Part shown: positions 11,701 through 34,471 of the stretch, piece by piece
Layout of the letters: each line of letters opens with the position of its first letter
Numbering within the stretch: position 1 is the first letter of the stretch
Origin: Setaria digitata
Lineage: Eukaryota; Nematoda; Chromadorea; Rhabditida; Setariidae
Assembly (NCBI GenBank): GCA_003640385.1
Contig: RCAB01000043.1
Span: 124,001-188,000, forward strand
DNA: 64,000 bases
Direction of reading: 5' to 3'
Program-made: the position numbers and the translations under genes
The notes under the pieces: generated by a model
Seen by the model: the letters and a program-made list of their open reading frames with translations, nothing else
What the model was told of the DNA's origin: nothing
Databases searched by the model: none

Positions 11701-14700
11701 AATATACTATTAAGCTGCATTGAGTTTTTTAAAGGGATATGCAAATGTGTGACGGTGTGAAATAAAACACGAAGTGAGAGTACATTTAAAAGAAAAATAT
11801 CCAGAATGGATGGATGCTACAGATGGCACATTCAAGCAGCAGTGGTTCCTCTTCTTGATAATTTATGATTACTTGATGCGAAAAGTGCGAAAAACGATAA
11901 AATTGATGGATGAAGCTTCAAACTTAGCAATGGTTTAGAGTTACTAATCTCCGACCATTGAAGCTGTCTCCAAATAATACTGATAAAAAGCGTTCAGATT
12001 TTATTTACTCTATGAAAATGGGGGAAACAGAAGTAAACAGATTTCTTACGCTTGACAATTAATAAGCAGCAGCTATAAGGTAGAACTGACAATACATTTT
12101 GATTTAGATACATTATCCAACAATTCTGTCCAATTCTGCTTGATCAAAACCAGTCCAATAAATCATGACGTAAGGTCATTTAACGAAGAAAAAATTTTGA
12201 CATGTCTTTGGTAGAATTCAATTAAGGCACCAATCCTTATTCAGACTCTTTTTTTTTTTCATACAGAAATTCTAACTAGATAAACGGCCTTATCTTCTAG
12301 TGTCACTGCAAATATCACGTTTTACGTGAAAAAGAAATCGCTCACCACTTACAACGAAATCTCAGGTATAAACATGAGTCACCAACGGCTAAGTCATTCA
12401 TTTGTCATGGAAATTTATGTTGGCTTAACAGGTTCATAATTTTCTGCAAGTGGAAACCCGATGACTTATTATCTCTCCATAGAAATGACATAATGCTCAT
12501 TTTTAATCTCTTACACTTCCTACATTCCTGCTTTCCTAACAAGTTTTAGTTCGGATGTAATCCGTATATTACAATAATGAGTGTAGACACCGAACAATAA
12601 TGAGTATTGACAGTGGCAAACATTAAATTGCTGGTTATCAGACACTGATTAGCAGTTGACATCTCTGAATGAAGACTAATGCCTGGTCTGAGTGCCGGTC
12701 ATGCTTCTAAAATTAAAAGTAATGGCAAATTGATCAATCAGAGCATCACAGTGGCTGTGACTCTTGTCTTGACGGGGTCAGGAAGTCAAAAAACGACAAA
12801 TTCATCTAATCACTGCATGGTTCGGAAACAGAAAGAGAACAAGCAAAACACAAAGCGGCTGATACTTCAGAGATAGATATCCAAGTAATCAGTCGTCTGG
12901 GCAGTAAAGCTTTTAACAGGTCACAGCTTCATGGTGGGCAGAAGTCGGACTAAGACTGGGATGGGATTCCATGCCTTCTGAATATCGCTGACTTCTGTAT
13001 CCCCTCGAAAGGAAGTAGCACTTTCAAATCTGCCGCAATACATATGTGTTGGGTTTTAGTTTGAAAATATCGCATGCAAATATATTGCCTCTAGTTAAGC
13101 TGGAAATAGAAAATTCCATTGACTGATGGGAGAGAGGGAAGGGAAAAGACTTCTCTGAGAGAAAGGAAGGAAATTGTGCTCAGTTGTTATGGATGTGTCT
13201 GAAAGTTACAAGAGGAAGTACGATGACTAGTGACTAGCAAGACCTTCTCCAAGGACTGAGAACTAAGCTTGGCTAAGTTGAGCCCTCTTCGTCTCCCTTT
13301 CGTTGCAATTTCTTTTCTGAAAGTAGGCAAGAACGCAATTATCATTGCACTAAAACCAATATCATATATTATTTCAATAGAACAGACAAAATTTGCAGAC
13401 TTCAGCAGCAAGTATCTTCAAATTATGGAGTAGGACAGTGACATTATAATTATCCCAAAGAGCCTTAGTTTTAGATTACGAGACTGAGGTGTTAGCTTAT
13501 CTCAAATGACAGCAACTACTTTATTCTTTTGGAATTGAAATGAAATCCGTGAACAACAGATAACTTCAGCTTTTAGATTATCGAAAATAGGCACTTATCT
13601 GATCCTTTTCAAATCTTGCTAATTGATTTGAAACATTTTACCACCAATCAATCTAAGATTTATTTGTGAATTCTTTCCCACTTCACTGACAATTTTTCGA
13701 CCAAGTATTCGCAAAAAGGATAAAAAATAAGAAAGTTATTTTTAAACGACTACTTCGTAAAGACTAATTTCGTCATATCTCAACCAATTTTCACTTACAT
13801 AAGCTTGTGTAAGATTATATTTCATCATTTAGAAAACATATGTTAACCACATGCTGATTTATGTCCAGATTCATAAGGCAGTCTTGACATCAAAATATTT
13901 GCGTAAGTCCAGCTGAGAACCAGCCTTGCAGAAGACTGAAAGAAAGTGAAAGGTTGATCTGTGCTGATGGGATCACCACAACAACTACATATTTAGTACA
14001 GATATCGAAAGAGTAACCATTACGTTTCGATAAGCCAAGTGAGAACTGTTCAAAATGATTAATATAAAAATAAAGGGTACTCGACCTTTAATTAAATTAA
14101 ACTCCATTATTAGGGATTTTGTTTACCCTAAAACATTTCCTGGTGCATCTGTGTCATGATTCCAAAATATAAGATATCTGACACTTTTGCTGTTTCAAAA
14201 AATTAACCCGACGTCTGCTGACTGTTCCTGGGCTACTTCTCCAGATTTATTCTCCAGAAGTTTTCAAACAAACTAAAACCTAATCATTTTAGGGACAGAG
14301 ATTTATTCAGTATCCAATTGTCAAAAAACAAGTATTTCCATGAAGTTACCCTTTTTAAATGTATAACCACTAACGGTTTAAATATATCACATCCTCTTCC
14401 TGCTCTCTTTGGGAAAATGTAAAAGTGAATAAGAGGAACGAAATTTCGAAAACTTCAAATCACACAGCGTGCAGGTTTTCTTTTCTCGAATTCATTGAAG
14501 TTGTGCTTAATGTCGAAATGATCATACGATTCTAGTCACAAATAAAATACTATTCACAACGATTCCCTCGGAGACTTCTGTCCGAGACTGTGCCCTTCCT
14601 TGATCACTCAAACATTTAAAATGTGTTTATCGCAAAGGAAGAGAAAGTGATCCAGGTATGCGGGGAGAATCCTTAGACTCACCGGTTCCTTCCAATATTA

Positions 14701-17700
14701 GTTTATTGCTTCCTTCTTTTTCAAACTATTACCTCTCACAACGAGTTTATGGAAATAAGACCTGCGTCATAAACTTTTTGTTTTAAGAAACACAATAGAA
14801 ATAGGTGGAAGTAAAGTCGGCTTTATACGTACAAGGAACAAAAGTGCTATGAAAACCAAACTAGCGGTCAAATAGTGGAAAATTTCTTGTTCCAATTAGA
14901 GAGACCGTAATTATTCATCTAATACAATGCGCAGTATTATTGGAAAAGGCCGCTTTTTCTGTTTAAAATGTTTCGATGCTGTCATACTAACTGGTAAGAA
15001 ATATGAGTGGCTATGCTTATTAATGAGTACTGAGACTTTTCGAGGTAAAATATCACTTCATAGTTATACTCTCAGAAGTTGATAGTTTTTCCGTGGAAGT
15101 AATTAACACTCTGAACGATTGTTGATTAATTTAAAATGAGATCAAAGTTTCAAACTTCGTCCTTTTATAAATAACTTTGTTTTCCTTTTTTTACTCCGAT
15201 ATTACCTTAACACTACCTGAAAAATATTCGCCTGAAACTCCGTTTCAGTACTTAGCCTTGATTAATTGACATTTCACATTTGTACTGTTTGAAAAGCATT
15301 TATACTGATTTTCATAAGAAAAGCAAACAAATTGGTCAGTTTACGTAATGAATATTCTAATAAATAAGATCTGTCTATGAATGAGGGTAGTTCTTTTTTT
15401 TCTTATTTCTTAGTACTACTGCGAAGTATGAATGAATGCGGCAACAGACTTTTAGTATCTTCCTGATTCCAAGTTCACTAACTAGAGGTAGATAAGTCGG
15501 TAATAAAACAATTAATGTCGGTAATTTTAAAAATTTTGTAGAGTCTAACTATCCTTCTACTTTTCTGTTCAGAATGCATATCGCAAACCATTTAGAAAAT
15601 GATGTTTAATAAAAAATAGTGCAGACAAAGGCTACTCGAGACACAATTTTTAGAACTTTGAGTTCAGAATAATTCTTCACATTTTGCACACACAAATAAC
15701 AAAAAGCTGCGAAGCCTATACCAACTCATTCTTCACGGATGAAATTCGTCACAATTACTAAACTTTTAACTGACGTTTTACGTAATGAGGACCAGATTAA
15801 ACTCACAGTAATTTTCCCGCAATATGTAAATCATTTCTAAATTATTTCCTCATCAATGAGAGAAAGATAATATGCACCAATAATAAATCATTTCATCCTC
15901 TAGAACTTCTAACCAGTGTCATTTCCATACTAAATACATCCAGCATTCTACACCAGTCTAGAGAAATATCGACCGCAGAAGTCTCGTGTGCCTCTTCAAA
16001 TGGCTTAGTATCAGCTTATCACTGATATATTTCGGAACTGCTCAGGTGCACATTTCTGCAACATCTCTACAAAACATCTCACTCCAAAGTGTGTCTATTG
16101 TCAATTGTACAGGCACATGTTAGCGTAGTAAAACTCCGTGAAATATGAAATGAGAATGCAACGTGATGCGAATGAGCTGAAATGCTTCCAGCCTTTTCTC
16201 GAGTGAAAGTAGCGTAGGTGCAAAGAAGTCGGAAACGGAAAGGTGAAGAATCACAAAGCAGAGACAACTCTAAATTCAAAACACTTACATGTTTCCGATC
16301 AGGTCTATTGCAAAGGTGGATTTATGCCAGTCTATTTTGCTGTTTCAATGATCAGCTTTTGTACATAACTTCCTGATACTATGCAATACGGGGTTTTTTT
16401 TCACACTTTTCTCAGAAGGCCTATGAGTTGTTGCAAAAGCTATCAAATGTAAATGACATTAAAGCAAATTGTTCGCGATTTTCAATTAAGTAATTAAGCA
16501 TCAGTAGATCTTTTGAGTAATAAGAATTATGATAAAAGATTAAATCACGATTTTCTGTCTTTACACCCTCTCCAAACTTAAATGATGTAAAAATGAGCTA
16601 CGAACAAAACACCCGTTAATTTTTACGGCAGTGAAAAAACTGAAGATGGGAATTTCGAGAGAGAAACAAATTACAGCGTGAGACGTCCATCCAAAATTCC
16701 TAGCGCAAAAAATTCTGCTGCAGGTTGCAACGTCGAATTTACGTCATTAAAGTCAGTAATTAACGACCATGACTGCTTTTACTCATATTAGTCTCCTTGT
16801 CCTTTAGGAATGCACTGAGCATTAGACAGAAGTCAGTACTTGAAAAGGTTAAAAATTGAATTAAGTTGTAGAAATTGTGGAATGACAAACTTAATTTTGT
16901 TGTGCGGGGCGTTCACATTCATCAAAATGATGCCACTAAATGGCACGTGAGGTAGAATCCAGCAGTTTTAAAAATAATTATTCTGAAGAATCTTTATTCT
17001 TCAGAAACGGTAGGCATGAATCCATATCATGATATCATCTATTACTGAAAAAGCTACTATGTCCTTGAAAGTGCATAAATTACAAATAAAGGAAAGGTGC
17101 TGGAAAAGAAAAAGGAACTCTGTAAGATGCAATTAGGGCACAACCAAGAAGCTTTACGAAAATCCACCTTACATTGAGCAATTAGCAACAAAAAGGAAAG
17201 AATTGAGTATGGAAACAGTAGCATTCTGTTAGTGCGGTTGAATGCATCTTATTGGAAGTTAAAGTTGAATAATTAAACTTTAAATTATGACCTGCATTAA
17301 GAATCGGACATAGTAGAATGATGAAATACTTCAAATAACATCGGATTCTGCTAAACCTTCAGAGTTAAGTGGGCCATGCCACTTTCACCAAAGGTAAAAT
17401 CCTGAATTATGATAATAATGTAGAGTTCGAATTCTGATGGAAAGTTAAATTTTGTTTGAAGATTTAGACTCAGTGGTAACAGTACTGCTTAAGTCTAGAT
17501 TCTAATTAAGAATATAGTGAAATTAAATGTTTCCAGTCAATCTTATAAGTTATTGTGTTATCATGAGTTGTCTCATTCTGTCGATAGCACTGTGCTGAAA
17601 TGCCACTTCAACATTACATCCGCTGAGCTGTTGAAATTTTGATGGCATTTCCAAACAATTAGGTATGAGTAATAATGGATGGCAGTTCGTATTCTCCAGG

Positions 17701-19752
17701 AAATTCTTCGGGAAATGAAAATACTACTAGTACTGCTGTAATGAGGACTGGGCCAGCATGTCTAGTCACTACGATTTCCAGCCAAAGAATGAGGAACGCT
17801 GAACAATGCGCAATGCGCAACTGAATCGTCATTTTGATTGCTGACGTGCTCGTCCACACTCGTCTTCAGCGTGCAAACTGCATGCGGCATAATCTTTGCT
17901 TCTGCAAACACAGACTCTCATCTGCCTTAATTAATATCTGGGAATAATTCTATAATATAACCTTCAGTCTCTGTGTTATACACCTCATCGATTCCCATCG
18001 TTGGCCGATGCAAAGTGTTGCCTCAGAGAGTTTTGTTTAACTCTCTCATCTCATCGCATCGCATAAAACGGTCTCAGTAACGCTAATGTTGCTGGATAAG
18101 CTTCCACCCTGTTAGTTGAGGGAAATCTCATTTTAAATAAATTCTGAAATTTGATGACACGTCTCACATCTTTCAGTTCATGCAGGAATCAAACCAGCCA
18201 AATAGTGATATTCATATACACCTTTTTTTTCAGAAACGAACTGATTAGTAGACTGAAAGCAGTGATTCCGAAATGGTAAACTTTTCATAAGTGAACTACT
18301 ATTTTCGATTTAATGACGATAGAAGGGGTCACAACAGCGTTAGTTATGCAGCCGTAACTGAATTTCATGGTGAATACGAGCACTTCTCAATAATTATAAT
18401 AAATTAAATGGCATGCGTCGCTCAGCATTTCTTTTTCCTAAAGTGAAATCAATGTAAATGAGGTCGGTCGAAAGTATATGACTGAATGTTTCCCTAGTGA
18501 AAAAAAGCTTTGCTGTTAATTTCGAAGTTTTTGGATCAGCTGACTAAGCCATTCGTTACTTACGAAAAAAGAGAAAGCTGGCAAGTTCAAAGTAACGGTC
18601 AAACATCCTGAAACTTCTAACAATGAGGTCCAGAAACGTCTTTAAACACCATGACTGTTACAAAATGAAAGGTAAAACTTTTTAAACGAAAACAACATAC
18701 GCTTGAAATACAGAAATATGAGAAACATGAGCAGTGAACAGACCCGGAATGTTTTTTTAATTTGTAAAATTTATAAAAATGTGACCTTATATTGAAATGG
18801 TCAGCAGGTTGGATGTTATAGAAGTTGTACACAGGTCGAAAAGTCTTCGGTTTTTTTGATATTGTAATGACTATGTTGTGATTTTCCTGAATCCGTTAGA
18901 GGCAGGCAGTAGAGTCCTCTACTGTGTAAAATAAGACTACTTGACTTTATTGTAATTTCATGCGCTAATTTTTCTTTTTTTTTCCAAAAGCATGTACTTA
19001 TTATGCTACCGTTCAGCAATACTACCGCTAGTAACTAATAAATATTTAAATGTTTAATCTTTGCGAAGGTAATATTGCTTGACCCATCGCAAACTGTAAT
19101 TTATCAGTTTTTAAAATGATAAATAACATTGGTGATTGAAAAAAGTATATTAACAATCAAGGGAAGAAAAGTTTCATTACTTTATCAGCGCATATGTAAA
19201 ATGAATGATTGCAATGGATATTATTGCAAATGCCTTTTCAACCTTATCCAGCAAGTTTCTCTGACTGAAAGAAAATGTAGGAAGAGCAAGCCCTCTTGAT
19301 ATTCTGAGTGATGACTTTTAGTGCATTCAGACGATAACTTTAATCACTTTGTTGGAGTTGTCATCTCCGGTCTGCAGACTGCCCAAGGGGAAGAAACTTC
19401 TTTAATTCCTACTTGATAAAATAGAAATCACCCACTAATTAATCAGACCATCCAATCAACGTCCTTGTCCGTCCACAGCTCCTTGCTCCCGACTCCATCC
19501 TACCTCTTTTGTCTTGACCTAATACAGAATCACAGCACTGCCACCAATCAGTCTCATTTCCAGCCCCTTTTGCAATGGGCCATAATTGTCCCACAGTGAA
19601 ATCTGATGTTCCAGATGAATTAGAGTTATGGGATGATGATTCGTTTTGTGGACAGTCGAGAGTGTGGGACTATGTCGAGTTGATTTTATAGCGTCTCGAA
19701 TGTGGTTTTCTGTACTTTCCATTTTGTCGTAAAAAGCGGTCACTTCCGTTCT
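8751..19752. other. Long gene-free stretch upstream of the DHHC gene
   Basis: About 11 kb of AT-rich sequence in which I cannot support any exon. The longest ORF is 91 codons (9,755-10,030, minus) and shows no known motif. The only structure I single out is a perfect 11-bp hairpin with a four-base loop at 16,981-17,006. The part nearest 19.8 kb may hold the promoter of the DHHC gene. Confidence 0.6.
16981..17006. repeat. 11-bp perfect hairpin with tetraloop
   Basis: TTCTGAAGAAT (16,981-16,991) and ATTCTTCAGAA (16,996-17,006) are exact reverse complements separated by CTTT. It sits alone in gene-free sequence, with no U-run or flanking duplication that would make it a terminator or a transposon end. 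No function is inferred. Confidence 0.7.
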
Positions 19753-19754
19753 AG
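19751..19754 (+). promoter_or_regulatory. Candidate 5' (trans-)splice acceptor of the DHHC gene
   Basis: A pyrimidine-rich stretch ending in CTAG lies 48 bases before the DHHC start codon. In nematodes many mRNAs receive a spliced leader at such a site. It could equally be a normal acceptor for an upstream untranslated exon, or chance. The evidence is position and consensus only. Confidence 0.3.
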
Positions 19755-19802
19755 GTTTGGTACTGCTCAGTGACTGGCCAATGCGATGATTGTTACTGAA
19801 GG

Positions 19803-22800
19803 ATGATATTCCGTCGTGATTTATGCGGGATTTTTTGCACCTTGCTCACGTACTTAGCAATGGTTTATGCCGATTATGTGATCATCGTTTGGATCATTAC
19901 ACCGACCTTCATGCAGAGGTACTACGCTTGAATCGTTCAATCCTTCAGCAGCAGCATCACTGTTGTAGTTTCTTTCCGGAAGTCATGGCCGTGCAAGGTG
20001 GTGCAGACTTTGTTAACAGTATTATTCTCAGAATGATATGGTAGAAGGTATTAAAGAATTTAATTCACATAACAATGTATATTTCAAAGAATCGAATTGC
20101 ACAATTTCTGTTTCATCTGTCTACGTTTGTCAGCAGGCCACTAATTTTAGTTCCACATATTCTGTAGAGAATATTCGCTGAGCTGTACATAAAAAACAAA
20201 TAGGACATCATACTGACCTTCCAATCCTTGCTTCCACTCTTTTTACTATAAGGCACCACAGTTATATATGTATGCATACCAAAGATTTGATTATTCTTTT
20301 TTTAGAAATATTTTTTTGTATATTCTGACCGGGAACAAGATTTACGAATTGATGACTTATGGTACTGTTTATTGGAAGTTGCAGTTTGTGGGGAGTGCTG
20401 CATGCAGTGATGTTCAATACAGTGCTATTTTTCGCATTTGCATCTCATTTTCGAGCAATGGTTACAGATCCAGGCATTGTACCAATTAATCGAAAAGGGT
20501 TCGTTAATTCATACATAGTTCCTTCGCAGTAATTTAGCAAAAAAAAAAAAACATTGATTAAGATGCTAGGGGCTGGACACATTCTTTTCCCTCATTATCA
20601 ATTATGAAATTATGCAGTGGAATTATAGTTGATGTGAGCAGCAAAAGAAAATTGGGTGACATCAAATGAGACTGTAGCACTGCAATATTTGATGTTTGTT
20701 CATGTGTTATGATTTTATTATAATTTTTACTTACTTTGGACTAGGCATTTATAGAAAATCTTTTACGGTTCAGAATTATAGAAGTCAAATATTTATTATA
20801 ATAGGAAGTTATAGTTTGTTGTTTGTATTCCGATAGTTACTATGAATTATTTACAGAATGTTGTGCGGTGACAGAAATCTTTTTCCAAAACTGCTTTCTG
20901 ATAGTGAATCTAATAGTACAGATATCGATGAGGAATTAAATGGAGAGAAAAGCAAGTTTGTAGTAAGCTGACATCTTTATTTTCTTCTTTCGCAGTGTCA
21001 CAGTATCGGATATAATCTTTGAAGTATGCAAGCCTGGCCTGCACATAAGTTACTTGGCACTAAGTTACGTCGTGTAGAACTCGCCACTAATTAATTGTTA
21101 ATAAATTTGAAATTTACATAAAAACTCAAAGGCGAATAATTTTTTGAGGGGAAAGACTGGACAATCTGTACTCGGTGCGAATCCTACAGACCACCACGAG
21201 CACATCACTGCCGTATTTGTCGACGTTGCATTAGGAAGATGGATCACCATTGTTAGTTTGTGCTTGTCCTTGTAGGAAATTTGTTCAGAATCTTTTTTTT
21301 TTGAATATACATGAAATATAAGTGCAATATACATTGAATATACAAAAGTGGACCATCTTCCTTTCCGAATGAATTGGAATGTCATGTTATTCAAAGCAGT
21401 GTATCCTCTGTTGTGGCACAGTTATATCCGTGATGGTCTAACAGCATACTTTTTTCTCTTTCGTTTAAATTTACGAAGTTCGCTTACAATTTGTGCTTTT
21501 ATTATTTTCTGCTGCCGATAATAAATTTAACAAATGGTTTTTGATCTTGGCCTTTCCCTGGCTTCTAACATTAGAGTTTTAGTCGAATAAGATAAATTTC
21601 ACGCCTTTGGCGTGAAATTTATCTTATTTACCTTGTAACTGAGATAGGGCTGTTTAAAAACAGTAGATAGAACTTCTTTAAGGAAGTAAATGAAAAAAGC
21701 GGTATATGGATTGACCAATATCTTGCATTTAAGAATATTTTGCGCATTTTGAAATATTTGATCTTAAATGTGTTAAGGTCCCTGGGTGAACAACTGCATC
21801 GGGGAGTACAATCAGAAATATTTTCTTCAGTTTTTATTGTATGTTGGCTTATCCTCAGGATATGCTTTAAGGTATATTTGCCGAACATTTTTCAGCGCTC
21901 TAAATTATACAGTAGCCTTACTTTTATTTGCTTGCAATTTCGTCATTTAGACCTAATGGCTTAATCCCCCATAGCTTTTTTTTTCGTCTGATGTTTTGCT
22001 TTGACTAGACAACTGGGATAGTAATATATATCAAAAGTCACTTCTTGATAAATGCTTTCCCTTATATCTTATTTTTTTTTTTTAAACACTTATATATAAA
22101 TTTTTCAGTTTGGTAGTAACGGCTTGGGTACACCACGATGAATATGGTTTTAGTGGCGTAAAGGGACCCTACGGACAAAGTATACATCATGCTAAAATGT
22201 TAGTGTCTATAAAAATTTAAAGCGTCAGTGGATAAAATATTCAAAAAACCGTCAAACATTGACATGAATTTTCTTAAAAACTTAAGATGGATTATTTTTA
22301 GATTGCATACTGTTTTTCTGTCTATCGTGAGCACGCTGTTTGGCTTGTTTGTTTTGGCCGTTTCGTGCGATCAGGTAATTTAAGATCGGTGAGATGTCGG
22401 GGTAGTCAGCAGCACTTCTTGTAATCATATGGCTATTTGTGTTAACTTTTAGATTCAGGCTGTTTTGAATGATGAGACAGCAGTGGAAGCTATTCAGCGT
22501 AAGGGTTTTCATAATCGAATAGCTCCATCACGCTCAAAAATAACTCTAATACGAGAAGTCTGTGGGAATGGTAAGTATGGTACGATTTTAAAAAGAATAA
22601 TTTTATTAATGGTCCTCATTTTCCTTCACTATTTTTTCAATTTTATGTTATTCTGCGGTATTGAAATGAAGCCAGCTCCTTTCACTTGTTGTTAAGTGTA
22701 TTAAAACTGCATCTTAATACAAAAATTGAACTTACTTGTCAAACGAACCTGGCACTCAGAAAAGCAGATTTGGAAGTTGCTTTGATTTTTAGGACCGATG

Positions 22801-22854
22801 GTATTATGGTTGCTACCGTGTTCAACTTTACCATCAGAACCGCTTATTGTTTGA
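19803..22854 (+). CDS. DHHC palmitoyltransferase, ZDHHC3/7 (GODZ)-like
   Basis: Protein S-acyltransferase, a four-pass membrane enzyme of the Golgi/endomembrane system that transfers palmitate to cysteines of cytosolic proteins. Exons: 19803-19918, 20385-20498, 20857-20959 (or 20962), 21149-21251, 21778-21871, 22109-22198, 22302-22374, 22453-22570, 22793-22854, giving 290 residues (291 with the alternative donor). The start is fixed by an in-frame TGA two codons upstream. Seen in order: TM1 (residues about 8-32), TM2, the DPG motif (VTDPGIVP), the zinc-binding Cys-rich domain starting [39 protein letters not shown]3, TM4, and NDETAVEAI in place of the TTxE region. Length and order match ZDHHC3/7. 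The catalytic Cys (about residue 146) has its codon split by intron 4. Acceptors of exons 4 (GAG) and 5 (AAG) are not YAG. The C-terminus is short and hydrophobic, ending SEPLIV. Confidence 0.93.
21586..21628. repeat. Perfect 20-bp inverted repeat in DHHC intron 4
   Basis: AATAAGATAAATTTCACGCC (21,586-21,605) is followed by TTT and then by its exact reverse complement (21,609-21,628). The 43-base unit would form a 20-bp stem with a three-base loop, with no mismatch. It lies in the middle of the intron that splits the catalytic cysteine codon. There are no flanking target duplications and no ORF. It may be a foldback element remnant, a structured intronic RNA, or a snap-back sequence artefact. 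Confidence 0.95.
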
Positions 22855-24158
22855 AAGTTTCGAAATACCGTCAGGTATTCAGGATTGTTCACGTTGTTTT
22901 TCCTTTTATACAAATGATTTGCAACAAAATCATATTTGTCTTCTTAAATATTAGGGAGGAATATGTAGTACCGTTACTTCATAGTTTTGTTAAGGCGTCT
23001 ACCACTGGTGAAGGGAAAAGTCGGTGGAAGTCCCAAGTTTTTTCTTTTACTACCTGGATGAAAAGAAGTGACAACTTCAGGAGGAAAGGTAGCTAATTGA
23101 ATTGAATGCCTGGTAATTCTGTCCTTGCTTATGGCGAAATTTCCAGTCTTTCTTAAAATAACGTTCATTTCCACTTTTATTCTTATAAACATGAAAATAT
23201 TTTTGCCCACCACGTTTATTTCCACCTCTTGCTTCTTCCTTTACATTTGTGACGACGGAGTTCATCCATCCTTTATTCCCTGATTTTTGTCACATTCATC
23301 CTTTCGCGGTTCATGTTTTTCTGCATAATTTGGCGAACACGTTTTTATTCTGATGTCGACCGCTGAAGCTTTAAAAGTAATCATTCATATTACTTATTAA
23401 AGTCTTAGGGTTTTGCGGAGAATTTGTTTGTCCACTGTTGTTTTGCTTTTGATTGAATTGTTAGTTCGTTTGCTTGTACATATATTTTACGCAAGCACCA
23501 TTGCGATAATGAATGGTAAAATCGAGTACTTCCGTCAGAAAACAAGTGCAGACTTGCCAAGTTCAAGTCTGCAATGATAAGATACGTGTTAAAAGTTTTA
23601 GTACCTTTCCTTTTGTTCGTAATTCCTATGACATCAAACCCATTACCGTAAAGGAATTCTACTCCTGATTACCTCATTATTAAGACCGCTTATTGACTTC
23701 TCAACTACACAAATGGTCCCTTAAAAATTCTTAAATCTTGATTGGCTCTGTGTAGTGCAAGCGAATTCCTAACTCTAACCAATCCTTACGCCAATGAAAC
23801 ACGACTACGAAGCACATCAAAGCAATTTTTTCTTCCCTGTTTAGTAAATCCCCAAACAGTGCTGGTTGCGCTCTACATTATTATGAAATGAATGCTGATC
23901 CAATCGGCTAGCTCTCCTAAAAAAGGTTATGGGTTGGGTCAGCGAGGAATTCTTTCAATTTATTTGTGAATGAATATATGAATATAAGAAATCTACATTT
24001 CAAATAATGCAGGATGCAGTTTATAGTATCTAGAATTATTTGTCCTATCATGCGAGATAAAGTAGGAATTCTCGCATTTCTATAACTAATGACAGAAGTA
24101 CATGGGGAAAGTGACACTGCTAAATGATATACGGACAGTAATTCTAGCAAGCATACGC

Positions 24159-24206
<48 letters not shown>

Positions 24207-24911
24207 GCACCCATGCGGAGCAACAGTAGTAGCAGTAGTGGTACTTGGTCCAAGAACATGTATCAGAAAATGACTAACATATCACAATGGAAAAAATGAT
24301 ATCACAGATCCAACCTGTTCAAAGATAAATAGAAATATTCTTTTTTTTCTTTTTAGTCTCCATTATATCTCAAATGCTAATTATCAAATTATATTCATCA
24401 TTTCAAAACCCTGCAAATTATAGTTCACAGAGTTTGAAAAGCGTAAATTAAAACTAAACAGGCGCAAAAGGTTCATACTATGCGCTTACAACGCGTTATG
24501 CTGCAAATAACCGAAACGATATAGTAATCCTGGGAAACTTGCGACTAGCCATTTTTAAATAAAGGAATTCCATTTTCAAATTTCATGAAATAAATCACTT
24601 TAAACCAAAATCCTAAGGAGGCCTCTGAAATAGTAGACAATTCTACAAGTATATAAATTAACATGATTAAAGAAATTACAATAGTAATGTGATATATCGA
24701 GAGAAATGTGCGCTTCTCATACTGAAAAAAACCGGGTGAAATTTTCACAACTACATTTAAATTACAGTGTTTGGTAGAATCACACCTATTATAATTCCAA
24801 CATACTTAAAATAAGAAGGTAATTTCGGCAAAACGAACAAAACCCCAAATAGAACCTACAATATCACAAAGAAAATATATTTTATAATATATATTCTCGA
24901 CCAGCCATAGC

Positions 24912-24912
<1 letters not shown>
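22855..24912. other. Tail-to-tail spacer between the DHHC gene and wwp-1
   Basis: Both flanking genes end here, so the spacer should contain two 3' untranslated regions. No AATAAA was noticed close after the DHHC stop. A TATAAA variant lies near 23,184. ORFs in this stretch are short and overlap on both strands. The 136-codon plus-strand ORF from 22,686 overlaps the last DHHC exon in another frame. The only repeat is the AAT microsatellite. Confidence 0.6.
24159..24203. repeat. (AAT)15 microsatellite
   Basis: Fifteen uninterrupted AAT units, followed by a short degenerate AGT/AGC-rich tail to about 24,240. They create artefactual poly-Asn (plus) and poly-Tyr (minus) ORFs that I do not regard as genes. 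Confidence 0.98.
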
Positions 24913-34457
<9,545 letters not shown>

Positions 34458-34467
34458 TTCTATCTGC

Positions 34468-34471
34468 CTGT
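34468..34471 (-). promoter_or_regulatory. wwp-1: Candidate 5' (trans-)splice acceptor of wwp-1
   Basis: Read on the minus strand, TTATTAACAG ends 10 bases before the start codon, a spacing typical of nematode spliced-leader addition sites. It could instead accept an untranslated first exon. The call rests on consensus and distance only. Confidence 0.35.

Noticed and set aside
22686..23096. 136-codon plus-strand ORF at the end of the DHHC gene
   Set aside because: It overlaps the last DHHC exon in another frame, and the DHHC frame there is fixed by splice phase and ends at a clear TGA.
23917..24299. ORFs with poly-Tyr (minus) and poly-Asn (plus) runs
   Set aside because: Both are translations of the (AAT)15 microsatellite.
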